A stretch of 64,000 bases of DNA, from the NCBI RefSeq assembly GCF_902459695.1, contig NZ_CABPRZ010000018.1:1-64000 (forward strand), written 5' to 3'. The position numbers were made by a program, and so were the translations under genes. The DNA is from Pandoraea terrae. Its GTDB lineage: Bacteria; Pseudomonadota; Gammaproteobacteria; Burkholderiales; Burkholderiaceae. How positions within the stretch are numbered: position 1 is the stretch's first letter; each line of letters begins with the position of its first letter. The notes under the pieces are model-generated. The model was not told the DNA's origin, did not search any database, and worked only from the letters and a program-made list of their open reading frames with translations. Of this stretch, positions 16,461 through 25,489 are shown piece by piece.

Positions 16461-17377
16461 CCTCTCATTCAAACCTGATCCCCGGCACCGCGGCTGCTGC
16501 TGCGGATACCGGCGGCACGCCGCGCGACGCGAGCAAGGCGCGCCGCGCGCCGCGCCGGGCGTGGCGTCGCCTGCTGCGCAACCCGCTGACATGCGCCGGC
16601 GCGATCGTGATCGCCGTGCTGATCCTGGCAGCCATCGTGGCTCCCTGGATCGCGCCGTACGATCCGTTCGCGCAAGACCTGCGCGATGGGCTCATGGCGC
16701 CGGGGGCGTCCCATTGGCTGGGCACCGACGAGTATGGCCGGGACGAATTGAGCCGTTTGCTCTACGGCACGCGCATCACGCTGTATGTCGTCGCACTGGT
16801 GAGCGCCATTGTCGGCCCGATCGGCTTGCTGGTCGGCACCGCCTCGGGATACTTCCGCGGCTGGGTCGACGCCGTGTTCATGCGGGTTACGGACATCTTC
16901 ATTTCCTTTCCGAGCCTGGTGCTGGCGCTCGCATTCGTCGCCGCCCTCGGGCCCGGCATCGAGCACGCTGTCGTTGCCATCGCGCTGACGTCGTGGCCGC
17001 CGATCGCCCGACTGGCCAGGGCCGAGACGCTTTCGTTCAGGAATGCAGATTTCATCGCGGCGGTCAGGCTGCTGGGGGCGTCGCCATGGCGCATCCTGGT
17101 GCGTCACGTCTGGCCGCTTTGCCTGTCTTCGGTCATCGTGCGCCTGACGATGAACATGGCCACCATCATCCTGACGGCGGCCGGTCTCGGCTTTCTCGGC
17201 TTGGGGGCACAGGCGCCTTCGCCTGAATGGGGTGCCATGATTTCGTCGGGCCGCCGGTACATGATCGAATGTTGGTGGCTCGTGGCAGTGCCGGGTGTCG
17301 CGATCATGCTCGTGAGCCTGGCTTTCAACCTGCTTGGTGACGGGCTGCGCGACATGCTCGATCCACGTGGTGAATGA
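16457..17377 (+). CDS. ABC importer permease, DppC/OppC type
   Basis: Second inner-membrane subunit, 306 aa. A 40-residue polar and Ala-rich N terminus precedes TM1 (CAGAIVIAVLILAAIVAPWI). The DppC marker LGTDEYGRDELSRLLYGTR and the EAA loop (FIAAVRLLGASPWRILVRHV) are clear, followed by AGLGFLGLGAQAPSPEWGAM. The ATG overlaps the previous stop (ATGA). It would form the membrane channel with the upstream permease. Confidence 0.88.
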   Translation: MTSHSNLIPGTAAAAADTGGTPRDASKARRAPRRAWRRLLRNPLTCAGAIVIAVLILAAIVAPWIAPYDPFAQDLRDGLMAPGASHWLGTDEYGRDELSRLLYGTRITLYVVALVSAIVGPIGLLVGTASGYFRGWVDAVFMRVTDIFISFPSLVLALAFVAALGPGIEHAVVAIALTSWPPIARLARAETLSFRNADFIAAVRLLGASPWRILVRHVWPLCLSSVIVRLTMNMATIILTAAGLGFLGLGAQAPSPEWGAMISSGRRYMIECWWLVAVPGVAIMLVSLAFNLLGDGLRDMLDPRGE

Positions 17378-17388
17378 GGAGCGCAACG

Positions 17389-18255
17389 ATGAACGTCATG
17401 CATGCCAATGTTGCGCCGAGTCAGGCGAAGCTCGAAGTGGAGCGCTTGCGGGTCGGCTTCCGCTCAGATACCGAGGTGTTCCAGGCCGTGCGCGATGTGT
17501 CGTTCACGCTCGGCCGCGAAAAGCTCGCCATTGTCGGCGAGTCGGGTTCGGGCAAGTCGACGGTGGGGCGGGCCCTGCTGCGCCTGCTGCCGCGCAACGC
17601 GATCATCGAAGCCGACGCACTGCGCTTCGGCAACACCGACCTCCTGCGGGTCAGCGAGAAGACGATGCACGGCATCCGCGGCCGCAGGATGTCGATGATC
17701 ATGCAGGATCCCAAGTATTCGCTGAACCCGGTCAAGCGGGTTGGCGAGCAGGTCGCAGAAGCCTATCGCGCGCACTTTGCGGTCACCGCCGGCGATGCCC
17801 GCGCCCGCGCGCTCGACATGTTCGCGGCGGTGAGGATTCGCGATCCGCTGCGCGTGTACGACCTGTATCCGCACCAGATCTCAGGCGGCATGGGGCAGCG
17901 GGTAATGATCGCCATGATGCTGGTCACAGAGCCTGAGGTGGTCGTCGCCGACGAGCCGACGTCGGCGCTGGACATCTCGGTGCGGATGCAGGTGCTCGAG
18001 GTGCTCGACGAGCTGGTCGAGACGCGCGGCCTTGGCCTGATCTTCATCAGCCATGATCTGAACATGGTGCGCCACTTCTGCGACAGGGTGTTGGTGATGT
18101 ACTCGGGGAGCGTGGTCGAATCGATCGCCGCGGCGGAACTTCAGAATGCCCGCCATCCCTATACGCGCGGCTTGCTCGACACGCTTCCGAGCATGACGCA
18201 CCGCCGCGAGCGTTTGCCGCAACTGCAACGGGATCCGAGCTGGATCAAGGCATAG
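17389..18255 (+). CDS. ABC importer ATPase, DppD/OppD type
   Basis: Cytoplasmic nucleotide-binding subunit of 288 aa. It has Walker A GESGSGKST, signature ISGGMGQR and Walker B VVVADEPTSALD, and ends with the oligopeptide-type tail NARHPYTRGLLDTLPS. The signature Gly-Gly-Met form is common in OppD-like partners. The ATG at 17389 follows TGAGGAGCGCAACG. The tail is a little shorter than OppD, and no four-cysteine Fe-S motif is seen. Confidence 0.87.
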   Translation: MNVMHANVAPSQAKLEVERLRVGFRSDTEVFQAVRDVSFTLGREKLAIVGESGSGKSTVGRALLRLLPRNAIIEADALRFGNTDLLRVSEKTMHGIRGRRMSMIMQDPKYSLNPVKRVGEQVAEAYRAHFAVTAGDARARALDMFAAVRIRDPLRVYDLYPHQISGGMGQRVMIAMMLVTEPEVVVADEPTSALDISVRMQVLEVLDELVETRGLGLIFISHDLNMVRHFCDRVLVMYSGSVVESIAAAELQNARHPYTRGLLDTLPSMTHRRERLPQLQRDPSWIKA

Positions 18256-19014
18256 GTGTCTGACATGATAATGATCAACGTCGCCGGTCTCGGCCTGACA
18301 TTCGGCGCGGGCGAACAGGCGCACCAAGCTCTGCGCGACATCCATTTCGCCGTGGAAAAAGGGGAAGCGTTCGGCTTGGTGGGCGAATCGGGATGCGGCA
18401 AGAGCACGATCCTGCGTTGCCTGGCTGGCCTCTATGAGCACTGGCACGGCACGATCGAGATCGACGGGGCCGCAGTGGGGCCCAAGCTCGACCGCGCTCG
18501 CTGCCGCCGGGTGCAGATGGTGTTTCAGGACCCCTACGGTTCGCTGCATCCGCGACATACGATCGAGACGGTGTTGGCCGAGCCGCTGAAGATCCATCGC
18601 CTCGGCGACGTCGACGACCGGGTCGACCAGGCTTTGGCAAGCGTGGGCCTGGACACGTCGTTTCGCCAGCGCTTCCCGCATCAGTTGTCCGGCGGGCAAC
18701 GCCAGCGCGTGGCAATCGCGCGTAGCCTGATGCTGGAGCCGCAGGTGCTCTTGCTCGATGAACCGACCGCCGCGCTCGACGTCTCGGTACAGGCCGAAAT
18801 CCTCAACCTGCTGGCGGATCTGCGGCGAACGCGGGGCCTGACATACGTGCTGGTCACGCATGATCTCGGGGTCGTCGTGCATTTGTGCGATCGTCTGGCC
18901 GTGATGCGGCAAGGCGAGATTGTCGATACCTTGCCTGCGCAGCGGCTGCTCGACGGCGCAGCGAGGCATCCGTATACGACCACGCTGGTTCAAGCCTCCT
19001 TGCAGCACTGCTGA
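18256..19014 (+). CDS. ABC importer ATPase, DppF/OppF type
   Basis: Second ATPase, 252 aa, completing the five-gene importer. It has Walker A GESGCGKST, the Q-loop QMVFQDPYGSLHPR, signature LSGGQRQRVAIAR and Walker B VLLLDEPTAALD. The GTG at 18256 follows the previous stop without a gap; ATG codons at 18265 and 18271 are alternatives. It is shorter than typical DppF (about 320 aa) and lacks much of the C-terminal extension. It is the last gene of the locus. Confidence 0.86.
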   Translation: MSDMIMINVAGLGLTFGAGEQAHQALRDIHFAVEKGEAFGLVGESGCGKSTILRCLAGLYEHWHGTIEIDGAAVGPKLDRARCRRVQMVFQDPYGSLHPRHTIETVLAEPLKIHRLGDVDDRVDQALASVGLDTSFRQRFPHQLSGGQRQRVAIARSLMLEPQVLLLDEPTAALDVSVQAEILNLLADLRRTRGLTYVLVTHDLGVVVHLCDRLAVMRQGEIVDTLPAQRLLDGAARHPYTTTLVQASLQHC

Positions 19015-19069
19015 TCTGGATCATACGGCGCTGAAGGTGTGAGCGCAGGTGCTTTCAATCGCACTCAGG

Positions 19070-21820
19070 TCATTTCTGATCGTCGGGACGGCCGACGCCG
19101 AGCGCCTCGAGCAACGGCCGGAGGGCATTGAGTTCCGCGCCGAAACCGCTCCAATCTCCTGCCTTCAGTCGCTCGATGGCGCGGTCATAGTGGGCGAGTG
19201 CCTCGCGGGCGCGCGCGTCCGCCGTGCCCCGGGGCGGTGACGGCACCGGAGCCGTCTCCTTGAAGAGCGCTGCCAACGCTTCGCCCAAGGTCTCCTCCAT
19301 CACCACGCGGTCGCCATAGGCCGCGATCACCCGCTTTAACTCGGGCAACTGACCGGACGCCGCGCGCAGGTAAAGCGGGGAGACGTAGAGGATCGAGTTC
19401 TCGATCGGCACAACCAGCAGGTGGCCGCGGATGACGCGCGAGCCCATCTGGTTCCACAGCGAGATCTGCTGGGAGATCTCGGTATTTTGCTGGATGCGCG
19501 CCTCGATCTGGAACGGCCCATAGACCAGCTTGTCCTTGGGGAAGGTGTAGACGATAAGCTTGCCGTACTCGGGCGGATCGCAACGCGCCGCCAACCAGGC
19601 GATCATATTCTCGCGTTGGCTCGGCACCATCGGTAGCATCAGCACGAATTCGGCGCGCGGCGCCCCGGGAAGCCGCATGATCATGTAGTAAGGCGTCATC
19701 GTCATGCTGGGGGTATTCCCGCCATCAATGCCGGCCAATCCCCGGGGGAACGCCCAGAGATCCTCTCGATTGTAGAAGACTTCCGGCGCATCCATATGGT
19801 AGGCGCGGTAGAGTTGCGCCTGGATCAGGAACAGATCCTCGGGGTAGCGGATATGCTGTTGCAGGTCGTGTGGCATCGTGTTCAAGGGCTTGAACAGACC
19901 CGGGAAGATCTGCTGGTACGTCCGCAGGATCGGATCGGCAGGATCGCTGACATAGAAGTCGACCGTGCCGTTATAGGCATCGATGACCACCTTGACCGCG
20001 TTGCGGATGTAATTGGCGCCGTCGCCGAAACTTGGCTGCGCGTACGGGAACCAGCGGCTGGTCGTATAGGCATCCTGAATCCAGAAAAGGCGCCCGTCGC
20101 TCGCGACGATATAGGGGTCATGGTCAAGGCCGAGGAACGGGGCGATTGTACGCACCCGGTCCTGAATGTTACGGTGGAGCAGGATCCGGCTCCCGTCCGT
20201 GATGTAGCCGGTAAGCAGGATGTTGGGATCGCCGAACTCCCAGGCGAAGAGGCTGCGTCGCGCCACGCTGCCAATGGCGACACCGTCGCGCCCGCTGTAT
20301 GTCGTGTAGACGTTGTCCTTCCCCTTGGGGTAGTCGAATTCGGGAATGCTGCCCTTCACGATGACGTAGTCCTGACCACCGCCGCCGAAATAGACGCGCG
20401 GTTCGTGGATGGTCGGTCCGCCGTTGGCGACGGGCGGAATATCCTGAAGAAAAAGGTAAGGCAAACCTTCCGTGGATTTCTCGGTGACCGGCGACATCAC
20501 GACACCGTTGCCGTGGGTGAACAGGAGATGCAGGTTCACCCAGGTATGCGCATTCTCCGGAAGCATCGCCGGCGCCAATTCGCGCGCCGACAGCATGACC
20601 TGCCGGTAGCCGGCGTCAAGCCGGTAGCGGTCGATGTCCACGGAGAGGAATTTGTAGTAGGTCCTGATTTCCTGCAGCTGCGCGTAGGTATCCATCAGCG
20701 GCTGCACGTCCCACAGGCGGACGTTGTCGATGGTCGCGCGATTGGCCTGAAGCGAGGCGAGATTCAGCCCCTGCTCGGCCGGGAACGGCTTTACCGCGAT
20801 CCGCTCCAGACCGTACGCCTCCCGGGTAAGTGCGATATTGTGCGCGATGTAGGGCGCCTCCAGCTGTAGCTCATTCGGCTTGACGTAGAAGCGCTGGAAC
20901 AGCGCCGGGTAGATCAGGGCGAACACAAACGAGCTGCCGAACACCAGTAGCGCCGAGGCGGCAGGAATTCGATAGCTGCGCCAGCGCATATTGGCCAACG
21001 AGGCGATGGATGCGGCAGTGGCAAGGGCGACGAGCAGCCACAGGACCGGCAGCTCGACGTGCACGTCGGCATAGCCGGCGCCGACCACGACGCCGTTGTC
21101 GCCGTAGAGCAGCAGAAAGCGGTCAAGCCCGTAAGACCAGGCCTTCAGGACAAAGAACAAACCGAGCAGCGCCGAGCCATGCGCAACCGCGGGCGAGTGT
21201 CCGCGCGGCCACTGCTCGCGCGCGATGTCGCCGCGCACCGCGTAGATAACGCCTGCGACGACCGTGCAGCCGAAGAGCACCTGCAGCAGCCAGTTCTTGA
21301 GTGCAATGTAGGCGGGCAGCGAGAAGAGATAGAAGCCGATGTCCTTGCCGAAGATCGGATCGCGCTCGTCAAAGGGCACCTGATGAAGGAAACGAAGCGC
21401 AATGCCCCAGCTCGAGATCTCGCCGGCGGCGATAGCCAGCCCCAGGAGGACGGCGGCGCAAGCGATGCCAAAGCGCCAAGGAATGCGCGGCGCGACCTGG
21501 TCGGCCAGTTCGCTTATGACCTCCCGCGAACCTGACAAAAAGACGGTTCCCGCTCGCGAGTTACCGAGGCTCCGCGCATAACGATGCGCCAGGAACCCCG
21601 ACACCCAGATAGCGCCCGCCGAAGCAGCGAACACGGTGATAAACAGGAGCGCCTGGGCGGACAGGACCGTCCAGAAAACGTCGACATAGCCGACCGAAGA
21701 AAACCACAGCCATTCGACCAGGACACCCGTAACGCGCCCAACGACGATCAGGCCGACGACGGCGACGACCGCAACCGCGATTGCATTGCGTCTCGAGCGG
21801 GCTATCCGTGCAACGCTCAT
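19070..21820 (-). CDS. UPF0182 family large membrane protein
   Basis: Protein of 916 aa with several transmembrane helices in the first third (for example residues about 14-36, 50-72, 120-140 and 180-200). A long region presumed to lie outside the membrane follows. Matching family blocks include VEWLWFSSVGY, a TYSGRDGVAIGS segment and the PYYMIMRLPG segment. UPF0182 is best known from Actinobacteria and Cyanobacteria and has no established function. The gene starts 10 bp after the cupin stop and is convergent with the ABC ATPase gene. No terminator is visible in the 55-bp convergent gap. Confidence 0.88.
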   Translation of the reverse strand: MSVARIARSRRNAIAVAVVAVVGLIVVGRVTGVLVEWLWFSSVGYVDVFWTVLSAQALLFITVFAASAGAIWVSGFLAHRYARSLGNSRAGTVFLSGSREVISELADQVAPRIPWRFGIACAAVLLGLAIAAGEISSWGIALRFLHQVPFDERDPIFGKDIGFYLFSLPAYIALKNWLLQVLFGCTVVAGVIYAVRGDIAREQWPRGHSPAVAHGSALLGLFFVLKAWSYGLDRFLLLYGDNGVVVGAGYADVHVELPVLWLLVALATAASIASLANMRWRSYRIPAASALLVFGSSFVFALIYPALFQRFYVKPNELQLEAPYIAHNIALTREAYGLERIAVKPFPAEQGLNLASLQANRATIDNVRLWDVQPLMDTYAQLQEIRTYYKFLSVDIDRYRLDAGYRQVMLSARELAPAMLPENAHTWVNLHLLFTHGNGVVMSPVTEKSTEGLPYLFLQDIPPVANGGPTIHEPRVYFGGGGQDYVIVKGSIPEFDYPKGKDNVYTTYSGRDGVAIGSVARRSLFAWEFGDPNILLTGYITDGSRILLHRNIQDRVRTIAPFLGLDHDPYIVASDGRLFWIQDAYTTSRWFPYAQPSFGDGANYIRNAVKVVIDAYNGTVDFYVSDPADPILRTYQQIFPGLFKPLNTMPHDLQQHIRYPEDLFLIQAQLYRAYHMDAPEVFYNREDLWAFPRGLAGIDGGNTPSMTMTPYYMIMRLPGAPRAEFVLMLPMVPSQRENMIAWLAARCDPPEYGKLIVYTFPKDKLVYGPFQIEARIQQNTEISQQISLWNQMGSRVIRGHLLVVPIENSILYVSPLYLRAASGQLPELKRVIAAYGDRVVMEETLGEALAALFKETAPVPSPPRGTADARAREALAHYDRAIERLKAGDWSGFGAELNALRPLLEALGVGRPDDQK

Positions 21821-21830
21821 CGCCTGCGAT

Positions 21831-22274
21831 TCATTGCGGCGGTGCCGGCACCAGCCCGTACCTGGTCATGACAGCGACAAGCTTGGCGCGGTCGGGCGGC
21901 CCGCCGGCATTGACGACGGCGCCGATATCGCGGAAATATTGTGCGCCGATGTCGGGCGTAAGGACGATCAGGGCGCGGGCTGTTTCACTATGCGGGTTGC
22001 TGAAGTGATGGACCGATTCGCGCGGGGTGTGCATCCATTCTCCCGGCGCCAGGTCCCGGACTTCCCCATCGACCGAGTACCGAAGTTTGCCCTCCAGTAC
22101 ATAGACACACTCTTCGTTATTTGTGTGGCTATGTGGCGGTGGAACACGCGCGCCGGGAAGCACAGTCAGCTCGAATACACCCATTCCGCCGGTGGCGGTC
22201 CCATCAATCAAGTACTGAATGGTTAACCCACCCAACTTGATCGCTTCAATTGGCGCTGCGCTTGCAGAAGTCAT
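21831..22274 (-). CDS. cupin-domain protein
   Basis: Single-domain cupin of 147 aa. The metal-site motif is PPPHSHTNNEECVYVLEGK (two His and one Glu), with the second motif GEWMHTPRESVHHFSNPH supplying the last His. The fold is used by many small oxygenases, isomerases and sensors, so no reaction can be assigned. It is immediately upstream of the UPF0182 gene and very probably cotranscribed with it. Confidence 0.8.
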   Translation of the reverse strand: MTSASAAPIEAIKLGGLTIQYLIDGTATGGMGVFELTVLPGARVPPPHSHTNNEECVYVLEGKLRYSVDGEVRDLAPGEWMHTPRESVHHFSNPHSETARALIVLTPDIGAQYFRDIGAVVNAGGPPDRAKLVAVMTRYGLVPAPPQ

Positions 22275-22384
22275 GGTGGGATTGCCTCAAGTTAACGACC
22301 GTCGTCTGCCCCCCGGCATGGTCATTGTAGGTTAGGGGTGCAGTTCGCGACGGACTTTCTGACCGAATGTCATCGCGTTCACCG

Positions 22385-23887
22385 TCAAATATCGAAATAG
22401 AGATAAAACTCCCATGGATGGGGGCGGAGCTTGACGGGTTCGACCTCTCGCTTCCGCTTGTAATTCAACCAGGTTTGAATCACGTCGTCGGTAAAGACGT
22501 CGCCTTTCTTCAGGAAGGCGTGATCCATGGCCAGCGCCGATAGCGCTTCCTCCAGGGATCCCGGGACTTGCGGTATATGCTCGGCTTCGGCTGGCGACAA
22601 TTCGTAGATGTTCCGGTCAAGCGGATCTCCGGGGTCGATCTTGTTTTCAATCCCGTCCAGGCCAGCCATCAACATGGCCGAAAAGGCAAGGTAGGCGTTG
22701 GCGGAAGGATCCGGGCAACGGAATTCGACCCGTCTGGCATTGGGCGCATCCGAGTACATCGGGATCCGTGCTGCGGCGGAACGGTTGCGCTGCGACATGA
22801 CGAGATTAACGGGCGCTTCATACCCCGGCACAAGGCGCTTGTAGGAGTTCGTGGTCGGGGCGCAAAACGCCATCAGCGCCGGCGCGTGCTTGAGCAAGCC
22901 GCCGATGTACCAGCGGCACAACTGAGACGTCAGGGCCCAGCCCTTGGCGTCATAGAAGAGATTTTCCTCGTTTCTCCAGAGACTTTGGTGGCAATGCATG
23001 CCGCTTGCATTGTCGGCGAAGAGCGGTTTCGGCATGAACGTCGCCACCTTGCCGTGCTTGCGCGCGATATTTTTGCAGATGTATTTGTACATCATGACGT
23101 TATCCGCCATCCGGGTCAGCGGCGCGAAGCGCATGTCGATCTCGTTTTGCCCGGCCGTTGCCACCTCATGATGATGTACCTCGACCTGAATACCCACGCG
23201 CAGCAGGGTCAGTGCGATTTCTGAACGAATGTCTTGCAAGGTATCGTGTGGCGGCACCGGGAAATAGCCCTCCTTGTATCGCGGCTTATAGCCGAGGTTT
23301 CCGCCGCCGTAAGCGCCTTCATCTCGCCCCGAGTTCCATTCGCCTTCAGAGGACTCTACATAGTAGTACCCGGAGTGCTGATCCTGCCCGAAGCGGATCG
23401 AATCGAAGATGAAGAACTCCAGTTCGGGGCCGAAATAACAGGTCGTGGCGAGCCCCGTCTGACGCAGGTAATCTTCCGCCTTTCTCGCCACGTAGCGCGG
23501 ATCCCGCGTATACGATTGGCGGAGGACGGGATCCATGACGTCGCAGATGATCGAGAGCGTCGGCGTGTTGAAAGCGGGATCGACAAAGGCCGTCGTGGGG
23601 TCCGGTCTGAGCAGCATGTCGGACTCATGGATCTCCTGGAAGCCACGTATCGAGGAACCATCGAAGCCGATCCCTGCGCTGAACAAATCCGCATGGACCT
23701 CGGGCAGCGTGATGGAAAAGTGGTGCCAGAGTCCCGGCAGATCGGTGAATTTAAGGTCGATGATTTGGATGTTGTGCTGCTTGATCAGTTCGATCACTTC
23801 GTCTGCGCTGCCCGGCCGTTTGATGCGATAGCTGCCCGGTTCTACGGATACGGCGACGCGTGCTTCATGGATGGGCTGACTGGACAT
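22385..23887 (-). CDS. glnA: type I glutamine synthetase, additional paralogue
   Basis: Makes glutamine from glutamate, ammonia and ATP. The 500-aa protein has GIGFDGSSIRGFQEIHESDM near residue 75, the catalytic MHCHQSLW region, and the ATP/glutamate block KRLVPGYEAPVNL. It also has NRSAAARIPM and an adenylylation-type Tyr in NIYELSP. The N-terminal signature resembles actinobacterial GlnA1 more than the usual proteobacterial form, and the protein is about 30 aa longer than E. coli GlnA. The start is set by AGAGGAG, which lies 6 bases before the ATG at 23887 and directly against the alternative ATG at 23893. It is probably not the organism's main GS (inference). Confidence 0.87.
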   Translation of the reverse strand: MSSQPIHEARVAVSVEPGSYRIKRPGSADEVIELIKQHNIQIIDLKFTDLPGLWHHFSITLPEVHADLFSAGIGFDGSSIRGFQEIHESDMLLRPDPTTAFVDPAFNTPTLSIICDVMDPVLRQSYTRDPRYVARKAEDYLRQTGLATTCYFGPELEFFIFDSIRFGQDQHSGYYYVESSEGEWNSGRDEGAYGGGNLGYKPRYKEGYFPVPPHDTLQDIRSEIALTLLRVGIQVEVHHHEVATAGQNEIDMRFAPLTRMADNVMMYKYICKNIARKHGKVATFMPKPLFADNASGMHCHQSLWRNEENLFYDAKGWALTSQLCRWYIGGLLKHAPALMAFCAPTTNSYKRLVPGYEAPVNLVMSQRNRSAAARIPMYSDAPNARRVEFRCPDPSANAYLAFSAMLMAGLDGIENKIDPGDPLDRNIYELSPAEAEHIPQVPGSLEEALSALAMDHAFLKKGDVFTDDVIQTWLNYKRKREVEPVKLRPHPWEFYLYFDI

Positions 23888-24310
23888 GTTCATCTCCTCT
23901 TTTTGGGTCCTGATTCGCCTGTCGTGCCGCGTGGCGCATTACCGTAAGGAACGCAGTGGGTGCGGCTGATCTCCCGCCGCTGAGTCGCGCCGTTGCCCTC
24001 GGTCCGAGGGGGCGCAATCCGTCATCGAAAGGCCGCGTTTCGGCCCGGTTTTCCGGGGGCTTTGAGTCTAACCATAGGTTGTGCAGGCCAAAAAACAAGC
24101 CCGCGCCCGTTTGCGCATGCCAATCGTTGCCCCTGCTCCCGATGAACGCGTGCCGGCGGACAATCACGGCACACCCGGACCCACCCGGCCACCGGGACAC
24201 GCAATCGGCGACTTTTCGGGCCTAAATCGCCCGATTGGGCCGTTTTCTGTGCATTTTCTACAATGGATATCGGAAGCGGTGCATTTGCGCCGCGACGACA
24301 GGAGGTCGGT
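23888..24310. promoter_or_regulatory. divergent intergenic region, glnA and small membrane protein gene
   Basis: This 423-bp stretch has no gene. On the plus side TTGGGC (24235-24240), an 18-base spacer and TACAAT (24259-24264) make a plausible sigma-70 promoter for the downstream membrane protein. On the glnA side I looked for a sigma-54 TGGC-N8-TGC promoter and found none convincing. The sequence CGGGC-CTAAATC-GCCCG at 24217-24233 could form a short hairpin. Confidence 0.35.
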
Positions 24311-24838
24311 ATGGAACTTCACATGCATTCGCACCAATTCACACGCCGAATGCCTGACTGGCGCGCCGCCGCGATCGCCGGGTTAGTCGCAGGGGTGGTC
24401 TTCCTGGTGCTCGACCTGCTCGCTGCATGGGCGATGAGCGGGAGCCTCTGGGGGCCGCCGCAAATGATCGCCGCCATCGTAATGGGGCGCGATGTGATCA
24501 CGCAACCCGCCGTTTTCGGCGCGGGCGTCCTCGTGACAGCGCTGATCGTTCACTTCGTGCTGGCGGCCGTCTTCGGCCTGATTCTGGCGGTGATCATGGC
24601 ACCGTTCCACTTTGACTCCAGCATTGGCATGTCCTCGCTGGTGGGTGCCGTCTTCGGTATCGCCCTGTATTTCATCAACTTCTATGGCATGACCCAGTTC
24701 TTCCCGTGGTTTGCGGAGGCCCGTGGTTGGGTGACTGCCGTGGTGCATATCGTGTTTGGCCTGGTGGCCGCCGATATGTATCTGAGACTGGAGCGCAAGG
24801 AGGGCGAACCTGCCGCGGAATCCGGCGCCCGGCAATAA
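24311..24838 (+). CDS. small integral membrane protein, unknown function
   Basis: Protein of 175 aa with four predicted transmembrane helices, near residues 20-40, 60-90 (TQPAVFGAGVLVTALIVHFV), 100-120 and 140-160. The N terminus is His-rich (MELHMHSHQ). The ATG at 24311 follows ACAGGAGGTCGGT, a strong ribosome-binding site that rules out the upstream start. I do not recognise the family. It is followed after about 180 bp by archease and RtcB on the same strand, with no evidence of a shared operon. Confidence 0.7.
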   Translation: MELHMHSHQFTRRMPDWRAAAIAGLVAGVVFLVLDLLAAWAMSGSLWGPPQMIAAIVMGRDVITQPAVFGAGVLVTALIVHFVLAAVFGLILAVIMAPFHFDSSIGMSSLVGAVFGIALYFINFYGMTQFFPWFAEARGWVTAVVHIVFGLVAADMYLRLERKEGEPAAESGARQ

Positions 24839-25018
24839 GCTGCAAGACTCGAGGGCGCGCGCGTGGCATATGGACATGAGCACGCGTGATCGCCCCCAAG
24901 ACCCTCGCACGTATGACAGGGGCGCCCATGCCAGTGGCGCCGGGATCGCTCGTGCCGGACAACGCCGCCCTGGCGGGCGCCTTGATTAATAGGACATGGA
25001 GAGTCGGCACGACGGCCG

Positions 25019-25459
25019 GTGCCGCATGCGGGGGACGATGTGCAGGCGTACTGGGAAACCTTCGCGCACGGGGCCGACATCGGCGTGCGTGGCGTGGCAC
25101 AGAGCAAAGCGGACGCCTTTGCGCAGGCAGCCAGCGCGCTGACCGCGGTGGTGGCGCCACCGCAGAGTGTCACGCCTCTGACGCCGATACCGATCCACTG
25201 CGCGGCGCCAGACGACGAGCTGTTGCTGGCGGACTGGCTGAACGCGCTGATTTTCGAGATGGCCACGCGCCAAATGCTATTTAGCCGCTTCGACTTGTCA
25301 ATCGACGCCAACGGGCTCACGGCCACCGTTTGGGGGGAAGGCGTGGATCGGGTGCGGCACCAGCCGGCCGTCGAAATCAAGGGGGCAACCTATACCGAAC
25401 TCGCCGTGCGCCATCACAAGGACGGATCGTGGCTGGCGCAGTGCGTGCTCGATGTCTAG
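25019..25459 (+). CDS. archease, activator of the RtcB RNA ligase
   Basis: Small protein (146 aa from this start) that helps RtcB load guanylate and turn over. Archease blocks are [15 protein letters not shown] at the N terminus with the key Asp, [15 protein letters not shown] in the middle, and [15 protein letters not shown] and WLAQCVLDV at the end. A GTG at 25040 would give a length closer to the family (139 aa) and sits behind GGGGGAC; the true start is one of the two. The stop is 30 bp before the RtcB gene, so the pair forms an operon, as in many archaea and some bacteria. Confidence 0.85.
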   Translation: MPHAGDDVQAYWETFAHGADIGVRGVAQSKADAFAQAASALTAVVAPPQSVTPLTPIPIHCAAPDDELLLADWLNALIFEMATRQMLFSRFDLSIDANGLTATVWGEGVDRVRHQPAVEIKGATYTELAVRHHKDGSWLAQCVLDV

Positions 25460-25489
25460 TGTCCTTTGGAGAAAAGGGCAGGGGGATTC

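Noticed and set aside
23888-24250. Possible sigma-54 promoter for the second glnA
   Set aside because: The nearest match (TGGCCTGCACAACC on the minus strand, about 24090) lacks the downstream TGC element at the required spacing.
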